The notes: generated by a model from the sequence alone, not told the origin. Positions 8,801-17,185 are shown, numbered from the stretch's first letter. The stretch: DNA of 64,000 nt from Gorillibacterium timonense (GCF_001457415.1 NZ_LN881723.1:901246-965245), one strand, 5' to 3'. Numbers and translations: made by a program.

Positions 8801-9744
8801 AGAGTTCCCTTTTCTTCCCCGGTAAACCTGGCTCTGTTGGTAAAACTGTCACTTTTCTCAATCGATTTTTCTGTCAACGGCGTGGTATACACTACGCGAT
8901 ATGCCTTTGCCGACAAGCTATTATTGAAAGAAACCTGAAGTTGCTGATCGTTCTTCGTTACTGTATACTCGGATGAACTTATCAAGCTACCTTGTTCGAC
9001 ATTTCCGTCCAGCTTCACCTTCAGTTCATACACAACTGCGGTTACTGGCATGTCCAGCCCAACTGGGATCTCATCCGTCAACACCGCTTTGGTCAAAGAA
9101 CGCAGATCCTTGTTCAGATCTACAGTCCATGTGATCTCTCTCGTGTTGTAGGCGGGGTAGGCTTGTCCAGTTTTGCTCATCGCTTGTGAAACATATGGCT
9201 TGAATGTAAGCTCTATGGATTGAGTTCCACCATTCACGGGGATGGTAATGATCTGGGTTGATTCTTCCTGTATGGCTTCCTTGTTAAATTTCGTCTCAAA
9301 ATGCAATGTTCCATGGATTCCCTTGTCGCCTGATTTGATGTAATCGGTAAAGGTCATCACGACTTTACGAGTTTCGTAATCAGCGTGAAAACTCCCCATA
9401 GGCTTGCCATTAGGAGCAACTAACGGTCCATCTATATCATTAGCCAACACAAACGCCTTCGGAAAATCAAACGTGAAAGTATCTCCCTTATCGTAATCGT
9501 GTTCATCCGGCAATGACCAATTGTAATCAACGTTAACTCTGGCACCTTGCTCGTAAACCACATCCGTGACCGGATTTCCCGCCCCGTCGTAAACGGCGAG
9601 GTTAACACTGGTGATGAGATTCAGTTTATCTTCCGATATCTCTTTGGCAGAAGCGATACTCAACCAGCCTGCCCCGGCAATACACTGCATGAACAAAACA
9701 ACGGCTGCCAGCAGATAGCTGGCTTTTCTCTTCCATTTCCCCAT
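5860..9744 (-). CDS. LPXTG cell-wall-anchored adhesin with SPST stalk
   Basis: A 1294-residue surface protein. Signal peptide: residues 1-34 (MGKWKRK, hydrophobic core, cut near IASAKE). Residues about 40-890 form several related beta-rich modules (collagen-binding/adhesin type) with recurring TISWAV, QITWNI and IIDWTI-like strands. A SpaA/Cna-B prealbumin-like domain follows (about 905-985; KYYLKEIEAPEGYTL), then an SPST tandem repeat (about 1005-1091), a Thr/Ala/Pro stretch, an Ig-like domain of the VTVDDNGKWTYTPDPGYTG type (about 1178-1242), and the sorting signal LPQTG (1261-1265), membrane helix and RVKKSK tail. Sortase should cut in LPQTG and link it to peptidoglycan. GGAGG precedes the ATG. 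The sortase gene and a two-component system lie just upstream on the same strand. Confidence 0.93.
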   Translation of the reverse strand: MGKWKRKASYLLAAVVLFMQCIAGAGWLSIASAKEISEDKLNLITSVNLAVYDGAGNPVTDVVYEQGARVNVDYNWSLPDEHDYDKGDTFTFDFPKAFVLANDIDGPLVAPNGKPMGSFHADYETRKVVMTFTDYIKSGDKGIHGTLHFETKFNKEAIQEESTQIITIPVNGGTQSIELTFKPYVSQAMSKTGQAYPAYNTREITWTVDLNKDLRSLTKAVLTDEIPVGLDMPVTAVVYELKVKLDGNVEQGSLISSSEYTVTKNDQQLQVSFNNSLSAKAYRVVYTTPLTEKSIEKSDSFTNRARFTGEEKGTLVELADSKKVDTKQGEALAKKADGYDNKTQTISWAVLYNYNGKTIPQDKAELDDFFNSTQDLVDSVHVYPVSLDANGNETKGKESDAPKFSVTPATSTDNEGNTLNGFRLKFESDVTEPLRIEYKTKANKQVISDSSVTNTVKWGSESKTINQEIKQMVVHKEWSDADYQNKTVQWKISLNRDSQTMTNVTVTDTFPSKGLTLDQRTLAVTFADGSPVPTGEYAFTPVASGKNGFVLNFPGTIKKPIDITYTTAFNNDELKENWVTNPVDFMNNAHVTWNDADNKDRTKDEASTFSPKKEAQDNGFKDGKYDAVDKQITWNIGLNYNSKTISKGKLEDQLEQDQVLDLDSVKVSSMTVKVDGGYDVGAELDKTAYTTNYSNNKLTIHFNKPISTPYYVTFKTSLAGKLIGSESVSNTAKLFDGATRVSKDLTFSVEVKKGGEYVAKQGSQRGKIIDWTIYINRGQSTVDQAKIKDTPTVNQVLLPASFRLYATDVQSNGTVTKKGVPLEKDKDYRLEITTGLGGQQGFELSFFTEITRPYILEYQSVIDAVDGDKVGNSVDFSGKNTKLVTKSDTKEFNVALSSGSGTITGVRGSLIVTKVDRDEKTRLLPGAVYGLYSLLNTDPVLVDELTTDMNGQVTFENLLAGKYYLKEIEAPEGYTLELNQKNLEIISNTPIEWELTNAKVIVPSPSSSPSTSPSTSPSTSPSTSPSTSPSTSPSTSPSTSPSTSPSTSPSTSPSTSPSTSPSTSPSTSPSTSPSTSPSTSPSTSPSTSPSTSPSATATATPTATATATPTATPPIVTSAPTPTSAETPTATPLETPTATSTPTPTATPTVAPSATPTVTPTPTKQQEETVQDKPVTGEVKVPPGGSVTVDQPEHGTVTVDDNGKWTYTPDPGYTGKDDFKIIVRDKDGNETEVLVDINVDEIPLGGGDSGNGSNGTPPATLPQTGESSYRYLQIMGIGLIFLGFGLRFRVKKSK
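6473..6730 (-). repeat. Nested tandem repeat coding SPST (12/24/120 bp)
   Basis: About 21 copies of a 12-bp unit coding Ser-Pro-Ser-Thr. Alternate copies differ in third bases, giving a 24-bp unit (two 12-mers, one with CTC and one with CTT). A C/T variant in each 24-mer shows a still longer period: 6541-6600 is identical to 6661-6720, and 6481-6540 differs from 6601-6660 only at the first base, that is a 120-bp duplication. The unit length is a multiple of three, so length changes keep the adhesin frame. Confidence 0.95.
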
Positions 9745-9916
9745 GTGATTGCTTCCTCCGTTTTTTTAAGAATATAGATTTTGAACATTATAACGCACAT
9801 TATAATATTTCTAACTAAACAGAAAATGAACATATGATGTTAGATTTTTATCAATACGAAAATAGCTTTCCATAAGGAAAAGCTTGTCGAGAAACTTATC
9901 GATTTGATACAAAGAA
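9745..9916 (-). promoter_or_regulatory. AT-rich control region between sortase and adhesin genes
   Basis: About 170 bases, much AT-richer than its surroundings. On the - strand it holds ATTATAATGT twice within 23 bases (GCG between the copies), either of which could be a -10 region, with weak TTCATT/TTTTCT -35 candidates 16-17 bases upstream. TTGTCGAGAA on the + strand near 9885 is one base off a Spo0A box, and a small hairpin GCTTTTCC/GGAAAGC lies beside it. The adhesin gene may thus have its own promoter besides read-through from the sortase gene. Confidence 0.45.
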
Positions 9917-10585
9917 CTATTCATCGTTTACAGGCTTAGCCTGGACGATGATCCGATGTGTGGCCGATTCGATAGGATCGCAGGTAATGAGGGTGAGAAT
10001 CCGGTCCTTGCCGTTGCCGTCCAGAACGGACAGGTCGGTAGGAAGCACGCGCACTACCCGGAACACCTGATACACTTCACTCTTCCCCTTCATCTCCAGT
10101 TCCATCTCATCGCCTACGGCGATCTCGTTCAACCGGTTGAACAGCCGTCCTTCCGTGCGAGCCCGATGGGCCGCAATCGCTGCGTTGCCCACCTCGCCAA
10201 GCGGCGTCGTCTCGGTCATATGAGCGGCGCCTACCTTCATGTTGGCCTTGGTTGCTCCCTCTAGAACCGGAAGCTCGAGATCGATCTTCGAAATGCGCAG
10301 GATCGCCACCGCTCCTTCGGGAACAGCAAGCTCTGTGGGAGCCGGGCTGGCGGAGGCATCCGGCAGCAGTGTTCCTTCCGCTCCATCCGTCTCCAGAGCG
10401 AATAACTGAGACAGCTCTTCATAGCCAGCTTCTCGCGAATGCGGGCTTGTCTGAGCCGACATCGCGGCTTTCGCATCTCGAAGCAGCTTGTCTTGCTTGT
10501 AATCATCGACCCATTCCCTGGCCTTTGGCCACATCAGGAGGATGAGCCCCATGATGATCAGCAAATAAGCCGTCTTCTTCCACAT
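9917..10585 (-). CDS. Sortase (class D-like transpeptidase)
   Basis: A 222-residue membrane-anchored cysteine transpeptidase. One N-terminal membrane helix (about 5-20), a low-complexity linker, and the sortase beta-barrel from about residue 90. The catalytic triad is visible as His in AAHRAR, Cys in LITCDP and Arg in THRII. It should cleave the LPQTG signal of the adhesin encoded 170 bases downstream. AGGAGGG precedes the ATG. Only 35 bases separate it from the response-regulator gene, so sensor, regulator and sortase are likely one operon. Class assignment is from size and the ITCDP motif by eye. Confidence 0.9.
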   Translation of the reverse strand: MWKKTAYLLIIMGLILLMWPKAREWVDDYKQDKLLRDAKAAMSAQTSPHSREAGYEELSQLFALETDGAEGTLLPDASASPAPTELAVPEGAVAILRISKIDLELPVLEGATKANMKVGAAHMTETTPLGEVGNAAIAAHRARTEGRLFNRLNEIAVGDEMELEMKGKSEVYQVFRVVRVLPTDLSVLDGNGKDRILTLITCDPIESATHRIIVQAKPVNDE

Positions 10586-10620
10586 CCCGGGAATCCCTCC
10601 TTTCCGCGATCCGATGATGC

Positions 10621-11772
10621 TTATACTTTACTATGAAACCAAGTTTCGTACCACTCCACGATCTTCCCGTTCATTTCAATACCGAGGTCTTCCCTCACGA
10701 GATTGACGCAATCCCGATAATGCCCAATCACCATCGTTCGCTCTCCCATTCGGTCGTATGTACGTAACAGCCCCAGATGCCCTTCCTCGGAATAGGGTTG
10801 TAGCTCAAGCACCCGGCGAAATACGGTTACCGTTTGTACCGCATTTCCTTGTTCCCGCAAGTAATCACCCAATTGGAGTGCTTTGTACAGCCAGATTGAG
10901 CTCAACCGCTGACGCTCATTCTCCGCCCACAGGTATCCAGAGGAGCCGAAATAATCTCCTTCGTACCCGTTTAGCAAGTCAAGACAGCGGGAGCTATTGG
11001 ACGAATCGACAGGACCCAGCTCCTGCAGTTCTTTCTCCCAGCCCTCTGCATCGACTGGTACGCCGTTCAGAACGAGCATATAGCCGTCATCTCGGCTGAT
11101 ATTGCGTATTTCAACGGCAAGGTTCGCTTGCTTCAAGCTCCTGCGAACCTGATAAACGGTCGTATAAAGCTGCGCCGCTGCTTTCTTCAGATCGGAATCG
11201 GGCCACAGAAGCTCGATCAGGCTGTCTTTGGAGACAAAGCGCTCCCGGTTATGCAGAAGGTAAGCAAACAGCTCTTGCCCTTTGGCGGTTCTCCAGCGAA
11301 CCGGCTCCGTTCCTTCTCCCTCGCCTTCCACTCGAAGGGGACCCAGGCAACGGATCACTGCGGATGGGCTAGGTTTACTAGGTTTAGGAGCTCCCTGGAC
11401 AATAGTCGAAGGTACAGATCCTAGAAGCCTAGAAACGGTCTTGCCGAGCCTTCTGCGGTCGACAGGCTTCAGCAGGTAATCAAGTGCGTTCAGCTCAAAG
11501 GCTTCGACGGCAAACCGATCATAGGCGGTCACGAAAATAAGCTCCGCAGGCGAATAAGCCTGCTGAATGAAATCCGCCGCCTTCATCCCGTTCATCCCCG
11601 GCATTTGAATATCGAGGAAGACCGCATCCGGCTTCCATCGGGAGATCTCCTGAACGGCCAGCCTCGGATCCGTATACGTCGCCAGAACCTCAATATCCGG
11701 CCACTCCTTTAAGAGCTTTTCCAATTGCAGCAGAGCCAGCTTCTCGTCGTCGATCAGCAAAACCCGGATCAT
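10621..11772 (-). CDS. Response regulator with winged-helix/BTAD output domain
   Basis: A 383-residue regulator. N-terminal receiver domain (1-115) with phosphoacceptor Asp in AVFLDIQMPG and Lys in LLKPVD. After a Pro/Ser linker comes an OmpR-like winged helix (about 140-220; ELFAYLLHNRE, SKDSLIELLWPD) and a helical BTAD region (about 230-380; YREQGNAVQTVTVFRRVLEL). This receiver-plus-SARP/BTAD layout is known in Paenibacillus-type regulators. The frame extends 54 codons upstream, but the ATG at 11772 has AGGAGA and overlaps the kinase stop as ATGA, indicating translational coupling with the kinase. Probable targets are the sortase and adhesin genes downstream. Confidence 0.9.
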   Translation of the reverse strand: MIRVLLIDDEKLALLQLEKLLKEWPDIEVLATYTDPRLAVQEISRWKPDAVFLDIQMPGMNGMKAADFIQQAYSPAELIFVTAYDRFAVEAFELNALDYLLKPVDRRRLGKTVSRLLGSVPSTIVQGAPKPSKPSPSAVIRCLGPLRVEGEGEGTEPVRWRTAKGQELFAYLLHNRERFVSKDSLIELLWPDSDLKKAAAQLYTTVYQVRRSLKQANLAVEIRNISRDDGYMLVLNGVPVDAEGWEKELQELGPVDSSNSSRCLDLLNGYEGDYFGSSGYLWAENERQRLSSIWLYKALQLGDYLREQGNAVQTVTVFRRVLELQPYSEEGHLGLLRTYDRMGERTMVIGHYRDCVNLVREDLGIEMNGKIVEWYETWFHSKV

Positions 11773-14700
11773 ACCGATTCTCCTCTCAGCCAGATGGTAA
11801 AAGACACGCGGGTGCCTACACCTGGTTCGCTTTCGATCTGCAGCCCCTGGCCGCACAGCCGCTTCAAGCGCCGATCCGTGTTGATGATACCAACTCCGCG
11901 ATCGTTGCCGTGCGATGGTGTAAGGAGGCGGCACTTCAACTCGGCATCCATGCCGATCCCATCATCAATCACGCTCAGCTCGACTTCATCACCTTTTCTT
12001 CGGGTACGGATGATGATCGTTCCTCCATCCACCTTTTCCAGAATCCCATGACGGACGGCATTCTCAACTAGGGGTTGGAGAGTCAGCGGAGGCAATTGGA
12101 ACCTCAAGCCCTCTTCCAGGTCCCAGACTACATTCAGCCGCTCACCAAAACGCTCCTGTTCTATGTATAGATAGGCTCGGACCAGATCAAGCTCATGCTC
12201 GATGGGAACAAGCTCTTCGCTGCTCAGGGAATGAAAGCTGATCCGCAAATAGTCGCTCAAGGCATGCAGCAACTCGCCCATTCGGCGGACATCGATCTCT
12301 GCAAGGGCGGAGATCGAGTTCAATGCATTGAATAGAAAATGCGGATGCATCTGAGCTTGAAGATAAGCCGCTTCAAGCTGCAGCCGTTCAGCGATCGATC
12401 GTTTCAGCTTGATCTGAGCATCCACCCGCGTAAGCAGCTCCAAGCCGTCGATAGGCTTCAACATATAGTCGTTAGCACCGGCGCGAAAGCCCTCTTCGAT
12501 ATCCTCGGAACGGGTGCGAGCCGTGAGGAGAAGCACCGGCAGCTCGGTCATCGAATACCTCTTGCGGATTTCCCGCGTCAGCTCATAACCGGACATTTTC
12601 GGCATCATCACATCGGTGATGACGAGGTCCCAGGAACCTCTCTCGAGCAGCCGGAGCGCTTCAACCCCATTGACCGCATACGCCAGCTCATACGTTTCAG
12701 GAGGCAGAAGAGTGGCCAAGACCTTCAAATTGACAGGATCGTCATCGGCTGCAAGGATACGGGGCCTTCGGTCAAACGTTTTAACCGATTCCTTCTCGAT
12801 ACTAACCGGGAATTTTACCACATCTTCCGGGTTGGACAGCTCCCATTCCGACATGTTCCGAGCGACCGTCTCGGTCTGTGCATCGGGTCCGGCAGCCGAA
12901 TCGAACTTCTCTGTGGCAGGAGCCAACGGGAGAGAGAACGAAAAGACGGAACCGTGGCCCGGCTTGGATTTCACGTAAAGCTCACCTCCATGAAGCTTAA
13001 CCAGCATCGAACAGATGCTAAGTCCGAGACCGATGCCGCCCATCGGTTCCGTGAATTCGGAATCTTCCTGCTCAGAGGGACGGAAAATGCGCGACACGGT
13101 CACCTCATCCATTCCGATTCCGGTATCCGATACATGCACGTAAGCGAATCGCTCGTCCTTCTCCGCCTCGATGAGAACGGTCCCTTCCTCGGTGAATTTG
13201 ATGGCGTTATGGATCAAATTGAACAAAATCTGCATGAGCCGCTCCTCGTCAGCGAGCACGCAAGGAAAAGAGTCATCCAAACGTACCCGGAGCTCAAGCG
13301 GCTTTCCATTCTTCGGGAAGCTCAACTGATCGATCATGCGTTCGATAATCGGCTGGAGCGCTACAGCCGTCAGGTTCAGCCGAATCCGACTTTCTTTCAG
13401 CAAGGATAAATCCAGCAGATCATTCAAGAGATGGGTCATCCGGTTGCCGATCGACAAGAGCAGCTCCAAATTCTTCTCGTTATCTGGATCAAGCTTCCCT
13501 CGTTCCTGCTCCAGAACATGCCCAGCGATATTCATCATCCCATGAAGCGGGTTCCGAAGCTCATGGGAAGTGTTGGCAAGAAATCCATCCTTGGCCTTAT
13601 TGGCATTGCGGAGCTCACGAGCGAGCATCTCCGTCCGCATGACGCTTCGCTGAAAACGGCGGAACCAATACGTGGCGAAGCTGAGGAAGGCAACCACAAG
13701 ATCGAACGGGTAAAAGGGAAAGTCCATTCCCCAAAACCAACGCAAGGTTCCCCAGCTCGCACTGGAGACGATGGCTACTGCCGTGATCAGCAGGCACATG
13801 CCGTCTGGATCTGATCTTACATTATAATAGCGGATCAGAATAACGGGGTTCATCAGAAATGAGACGATGATTAGCAGGAAAAAGATGCAGATCAAGCTGC
13901 TGACCACTTCCAACGGAAACGTCATCACCATAACGCTGTAGAGCAAAGCTGCTCCCATTTGCAGTTTCATGCCGAAGCCATTCGCCTTTCGATTCGTGAG
14001 ATGAACCGCCAGGATGTTGATAAACATAAAAAGCCAAAGATACGAGAGAAGGAGCAGCTTCTGTCCCCAAATAAAGCTAAGTCTCCCATCTGCCCAACTG
14101 TTGAGCAGCTTCGCATCGTCGACCAAAAACGCATAGATCGCACAGACGAGCAGCAGCAGAAAATAAAGCATCGTCCGATTCCTGTCCGTAATCAAATAAA
14201 GAATCGCCGCATAGATCGCATGCAGGAACAAGACCACGATCAGCAGGAGTTGCATGCCGACAGCAAGGTTCCACTGATGCTCGATCTTCTTAAACGTACC
14301 AAAATGGATCGGAGACTCCATCACGTTGGACTTGATCTTCAAATTGCCAGAGACCTGCACGAGGATGTCCGCCTCGCCTCGATCCGCGTGGAAGGCCAGC
14401 ATTTGGGAATAGGCTTGCGGTTTGAAACTTCTTGGGTCCGTCGAAGGAATCCCCGCTCCTCCCGCGTATTCCCCATTTACGTATATTCGGGAGGCCATCG
14501 ACAAAGGGGGGAGGGACAACCCATACATCGCTTGCGGAGATGACGAGTCAAATTGAATGCGCAGCCGGTAGGTACCCGCTTGATAAGCCTCATCCGAGAA
14601 GTCGAACGCGAATATATTCCTGGCAGACAGCTCTCTGTAGGTCGGAGCAAGGGCCTTCTCGGTCTCGAGTTCATCAGGCTCAAGTAGAACTCCCGGATAA

Positions 14701-14885
14701 TACTCCCACTCCCCGATCAGGGAGGCTGTGGCATCCTTAAGCGGAAACCCGCGCAGGTCAAATACGCCTTGTCTCGCAGCAGGCTGCGGCGGCTCTTTGA
14801 AATGGTCCAGCCACAATAGCCGAAAGCCGGTTAGCACAAGTAAAGCCAACAAAGGAAGGAGAAGATATTTTTTCATTGTTGTCAT
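11769..14885 (-). CDS. Hybrid double histidine kinase (7TMR-DISM, HisKA, REC, LytS-type)
   Basis: A 1038-residue sensor. In order: membrane helix; extracellular jelly-roll sensor (about 40-185, 7TMR-DISM type); seven membrane helices (about 205-410); HisKA with His441 in TSHELRNP; a first ATPase domain (DTGIGM, GGIGLGLSI); receiver domain with Asp758 in VITDVMMP; then a second, LytS/YesM-type kinase module with His849 in MHPHFLFN and a second ATPase domain (VENAVRHG, DDGIGM). Two kinase cores of different families around one receiver imply an internal phosphorelay. Starts at 14915 (GAGAGG close by), 14903 and 14885 are possible; 14885 (GAAGG eight bases upstream) leads straight into the membrane helix. 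It overlaps the response-regulator gene by 4 bases. Confidence 0.9.
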   Translation of the reverse strand: MTTMKKYLLLPLLALLVLTGFRLLWLDHFKEPPQPAARQGVFDLRGFPLKDATASLIGEWEYYPGVLLEPDELETEKALAPTYRELSARNIFAFDFSDEAYQAGTYRLRIQFDSSSPQAMYGLSLPPLSMASRIYVNGEYAGGAGIPSTDPRSFKPQAYSQMLAFHADRGEADILVQVSGNLKIKSNVMESPIHFGTFKKIEHQWNLAVGMQLLLIVVLFLHAIYAAILYLITDRNRTMLYFLLLLVCAIYAFLVDDAKLLNSWADGRLSFIWGQKLLLLSYLWLFMFINILAVHLTNRKANGFGMKLQMGAALLYSVMVMTFPLEVVSSLICIFFLLIIVSFLMNPVILIRYYNVRSDPDGMCLLITAVAIVSSASWGTLRWFWGMDFPFYPFDLVVAFLSFATYWFRRFQRSVMRTEMLARELRNANKAKDGFLANTSHELRNPLHGMMNIAGHVLEQERGKLDPDNEKNLELLLSIGNRMTHLLNDLLDLSLLKESRIRLNLTAVALQPIIERMIDQLSFPKNGKPLELRVRLDDSFPCVLADEERLMQILFNLIHNAIKFTEEGTVLIEAEKDERFAYVHVSDTGIGMDEVTVSRIFRPSEQEDSEFTEPMGGIGLGLSICSMLVKLHGGELYVKSKPGHGSVFSFSLPLAPATEKFDSAAGPDAQTETVARNMSEWELSNPEDVVKFPVSIEKESVKTFDRRPRILAADDDPVNLKVLATLLPPETYELAYAVNGVEALRLLERGSWDLVITDVMMPKMSGYELTREIRKRYSMTELPVLLLTARTRSEDIEEGFRAGANDYMLKPIDGLELLTRVDAQIKLKRSIAERLQLEAAYLQAQMHPHFLFNALNSISALAEIDVRRMGELLHALSDYLRISFHSLSSEELVPIEHELDLVRAYLYIEQERFGERLNVVWDLEEGLRFQLPPLTLQPLVENAVRHGILEKVDGGTIIIRTRRKGDEVELSVIDDGIGMDAELKCRLLTPSHGNDRGVGIINTDRRLKRLCGQGLQIESEPGVGTRVSFTIWLRGESV

Positions 14886-14932
14886 GCGGGAAGCCTTCGA
14901 CATGAATGCCGTCATTTCCTCTCTCAAACGAC

Positions 14933-14960
14933 AAAAAAACGCCCGGCTCAGCCGGACGCC
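14933..14960 (-). terminator. Terminator between small secreted gene and sensor kinase gene
   Basis: GGCGTCCGGC pairs with GCCGGGCG (3-base loop, one mismatch) and is followed on the - strand by seven T. It stands about 85 bases past the stop of the small secreted protein gene and only 20-50 bases before the kinase start, so it either ends the upstream gene or acts as an attenuator for the kinase operon. Confidence 0.8.
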
Positions 14961-14986
14961 TTGTCCCATGAATGATCGGTTAACAT
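14948..14986 (-). CDS. Possible 12-residue leader peptide before the kinase operon
   Basis: An ATG at 14986 is preceded by GGAGGAG with nine-base spacing, the best ribosome binding site in the intergenic region. It opens a 12-codon frame (MLTDHSWDKASG) whose stop codon lies inside the terminator stem at 14933-14960. This is the geometry of a translated attenuator leader. There is no amino-acid run that would explain ribosome stalling, and no homology to support it. Confidence 0.25.
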   Translation of the reverse strand: MLTDHSWDKASG

Positions 14987-15043
14987 GTTCAGCTACTCCT
15001 CCGTTAACGTTGAGTGAGCCCGAATGAGCCCGGAAAGCTGCCG

Positions 15044-15463
15044 TTACTTCAAAGCCTCGCCATAGACCGATCGGGTCACGATCGCCTCCAGCTCAGCCAA
15101 TTGCGCATAATAGTGTTCAAGAAGCAGGCTTCCGGATTCCAGGCGGGTACGCAGCTGATCCTGAAGCTCCGAAACCTGCAGATCGATGACTTGTTCAGCA
15201 TCTCCGAGATGCCGATCCGCAATTTCGGCCAAAGAACGCCCCTCATAGATCTCTTCGTACAATTGCTCATCCGAGGATACCCCAAGCGCTTGTTGGAGGG
15301 AATCCTTTCGGGCGATGCCTGCCGTACGAACAATAGCTGCGGGGGCTTTCATACGAAGTCCGGAATCCAGAGCACCCGCTTCGGCCGCAGGAGCGGCAAC
15401 ACCGCTTCCTGCGGTGATGGCGGCAGCCATCGAGCCGATGATCAGCATGCGTTTCGGGTTCAT
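15044..15463 (-). CDS. Small secreted protein of unknown function
   Basis: A 139-residue protein not recognised as any family. The first 28 residues are a signal peptide (MNPKRM, hydrophobic core, AAPAAEAGA cleavage region). The mature part is mostly helical and hydrophilic, with regularly spaced hydrophobics (QVIDLQVSELQDQLRTRLESG), suggesting a small coiled or helical-bundle extracellular protein. GAGGAG precedes the ATG. It lies upstream of the adhesin regulatory operon but is separated from it by a terminator. Confidence 0.75.
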   Translation of the reverse strand: MNPKRMLIIGSMAAAITAGSGVAAPAAEAGALDSGLRMKAPAAIVRTAGIARKDSLQQALGVSSDEQLYEEIYEGRSLAEIADRHLGDAEQVIDLQVSELQDQLRTRLESGSLLLEHYYAQLAELEAIVTRSVYGEALK

Positions 15464-15630
15464 AAGATCTCCTCTTTTCGTTTATTATTGATAAGCTTGG
15501 CTCAATTTCTTCTGCTTCCAGAATAACGGTGAAACCTGAAAGGAAGCTGAAATCCGCCTAAACGAATATTAAATTATACCCAAACGAGTCAAATAGCCAT
15601 CATTCGTGTAAACAGAACCATCGCCAAAAT

Positions 15631-15660
15631 AAAAAAGCGCAAGCCAAAGGCTGTGCGCAA
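15631..15660 (-). terminator. Terminator of the MFS transporter gene
   Basis: GCGCACAGCC pairs with GGCTTGCGC on the - strand and is followed by TTTTTTATTTT. It is about 100 bases past the MFS stop and before the promoter region of the small secreted gene. Confidence 0.8.
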
Positions 15661-15672
15661 AAGGAGATCGCC

Positions 15673-15726
15673 ATGAACGAACGCGAGATGATTCAGGTCC
15701 ATATTTCGACGTCGCAAGGAATATGA
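15673..15726 (+). CDS. Possible 17-residue peptide, unknown
   Basis: A short + strand frame (MNEREMIQVHISTSQGI) with an ideal AAGGAG six bases before its ATG. It reads like the intact start of a longer gene whose body is missing, or it may be chance. It lies just past the MFS stop on the opposite strand, in the terminator region. No homology is recognised. Confidence 0.2.
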   Translation: MNEREMIQVHISTSQGI

Positions 15727-15757
15727 GGACGTCTGGCAGCGTTAATCCGACGCAATT

Positions 15758-17017
15758 TCAGCCGGAAGGGGTCACCGCTTTGTCGGGGGCTCGGTCCGGC
15801 TTTCGCTTTTTGCGGTCCTTCAACAGGAAGAGAAAGAGCGCAGTACCGACGAGTCCGCAGAATGACGCACCCATGAGGATGTCGGAATAAGGTACGGTTC
15901 TGACAAGCCCGGTGCTGAGCAGCGGACCAATCGTACCGCGAATTCCGAACAGCATGAGGTGGATGCTGAAGATGCTGGCTTCCCGTCCGGGAGCGATCAT
16001 GAACACAAAGGCGAGAACGCCAATGTCCCATATGGCATCCGCAATGCCTTGTATTCCGCTCGCCACCAGAACGGAGCCGAAGCTCGGAGACAATCCGTAC
16101 AGGAGCGGAACCACGATGACCGCTCCCAGCCCGTAGACGAGAGTCCGCTTCGGGGGATAACGATCGAGCGCCCATCCGGAGACGAAGTAAGAGAGCAGCA
16201 GGAAGGCATAGTACACCACCCTCGCTGTCCCAATCTGGGTGTTGGACAAATTCAATTCCTTGACCTGGATCATCTGATACAGCGGGCTCGAAAGGATGTT
16301 GCCAAAACCGGAGAACGTCGTCGCCAGGAAGAACACGAGCAGCTCGCGGTTGCCTACCAGCAGAGCGAACCGATCACTCCAGCTCGATTGGGGTGCAGCA
16401 GCGGCGGGAGTGGGCGAATCATCGCTTCCATCCTCATTGCGTACTCCGCGGAATATCCATAACGACAGAGCACCGGTCAGTGCCGCTGAAATCAAGGCGG
16501 GCCTCGGCCCGGCGTAGTCGATCCAGTTGCCGATGAGGAATGCCATCGGCATCATGAGCAAGCACATGCCCACGCGAACATACCCGAGCAGCTTTCCTCG
16601 TTGACGCGCCGGATACAACCTCGTCAGCAGCGACGCATACGCAGGCGACTGCATGCCCATCAGAAGCTGGAACACGAGCGCCGTCGCCACATACACGACC
16701 GGCGCTCCGAACAGAGCCGGAAAAATGATCAATAGCCTCCCGATCAGGTTCGGAATGAAAAAGAAGCGGCGGGGTCCGAACCGTTCGATCCCTCCCGTCC
16801 ATAGCGGCGAAAACAAGAGGCCGATGGCAGGAGAAGCCGACAGAAGCCCGATCTCCAGATCGGACGCTCCTTGTCGAATGGCCATCGGCAAGTAAAATTG
16901 ATTGAAGACGACATTAAACAAGCTGAACAGAAGGGTCGCGGAGAAATCGAGCCGGAAATTATTCCAAGCGATTTGACTGATCGGAAGGCCGAGTCGGGCT
17001 TTCATGCCGGATCTCAT
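15758..17017 (-). CDS. MFS transporter, 12 TM
   Basis: A 419-residue major facilitator with about 12 membrane helices and the loop motif ARQRGKLLGYVRVG between the first-half helices. An early GLLSASPAIGLLFSPLWTG segment matches the helix-2/loop region of MFS proteins. Substrate unknown; drug or sugar efflux are typical of this divergent group. The frame also allows an ATG at 17038, but that has no ribosome binding site; the ATG at 17017 has GAGG 11 bases upstream. It is isolated from the sugar ABC genes by a strong terminator. Confidence 0.85.
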   Translation of the reverse strand: MRSGMKARLGLPISQIAWNNFRLDFSATLLFSLFNVVFNQFYLPMAIRQGASDLEIGLLSASPAIGLLFSPLWTGGIERFGPRRFFFIPNLIGRLLIIFPALFGAPVVYVATALVFQLLMGMQSPAYASLLTRLYPARQRGKLLGYVRVGMCLLMMPMAFLIGNWIDYAGPRPALISAALTGALSLWIFRGVRNEDGSDDSPTPAAAAPQSSWSDRFALLVGNRELLVFFLATTFSGFGNILSSPLYQMIQVKELNLSNTQIGTARVVYYAFLLLSYFVSGWALDRYPPKRTLVYGLGAVIVVPLLYGLSPSFGSVLVASGIQGIADAIWDIGVLAFVFMIAPGREASIFSIHLMLFGIRGTIGPLLSTGLVRTVPYSDILMGASFCGLVGTALFLFLLKDRKKRKPDRAPDKAVTPSG

Positions 17018-17122
17018 AAGGGTCGTGTCCTCTTTCATGGGAGCTATTCAATTTTTGCTAAGCTTAGGATACAATGTTTTCCTATTTTGAGGAAGCAGAA
17101 TTTTCGAATAGCCGATGTAACG

Positions 17123-17158
17123 AAAAACAGGCCGTTCGGTTTGAACCGAACGGCCTGC
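17123..17158 (-). terminator. Strong terminator of the sugar-binding protein gene
   Basis: A 13- to 14-bp perfect stem (CAGGCCGTTCGGTT with its complement, two-base loop) followed by TTTTTCG on the - strand, 28 bases past the stop of the SBP gene. Confidence 0.9.
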
Positions 17159-17185
17159 CTCTCCTTATTCGGATATCATCCGAAA

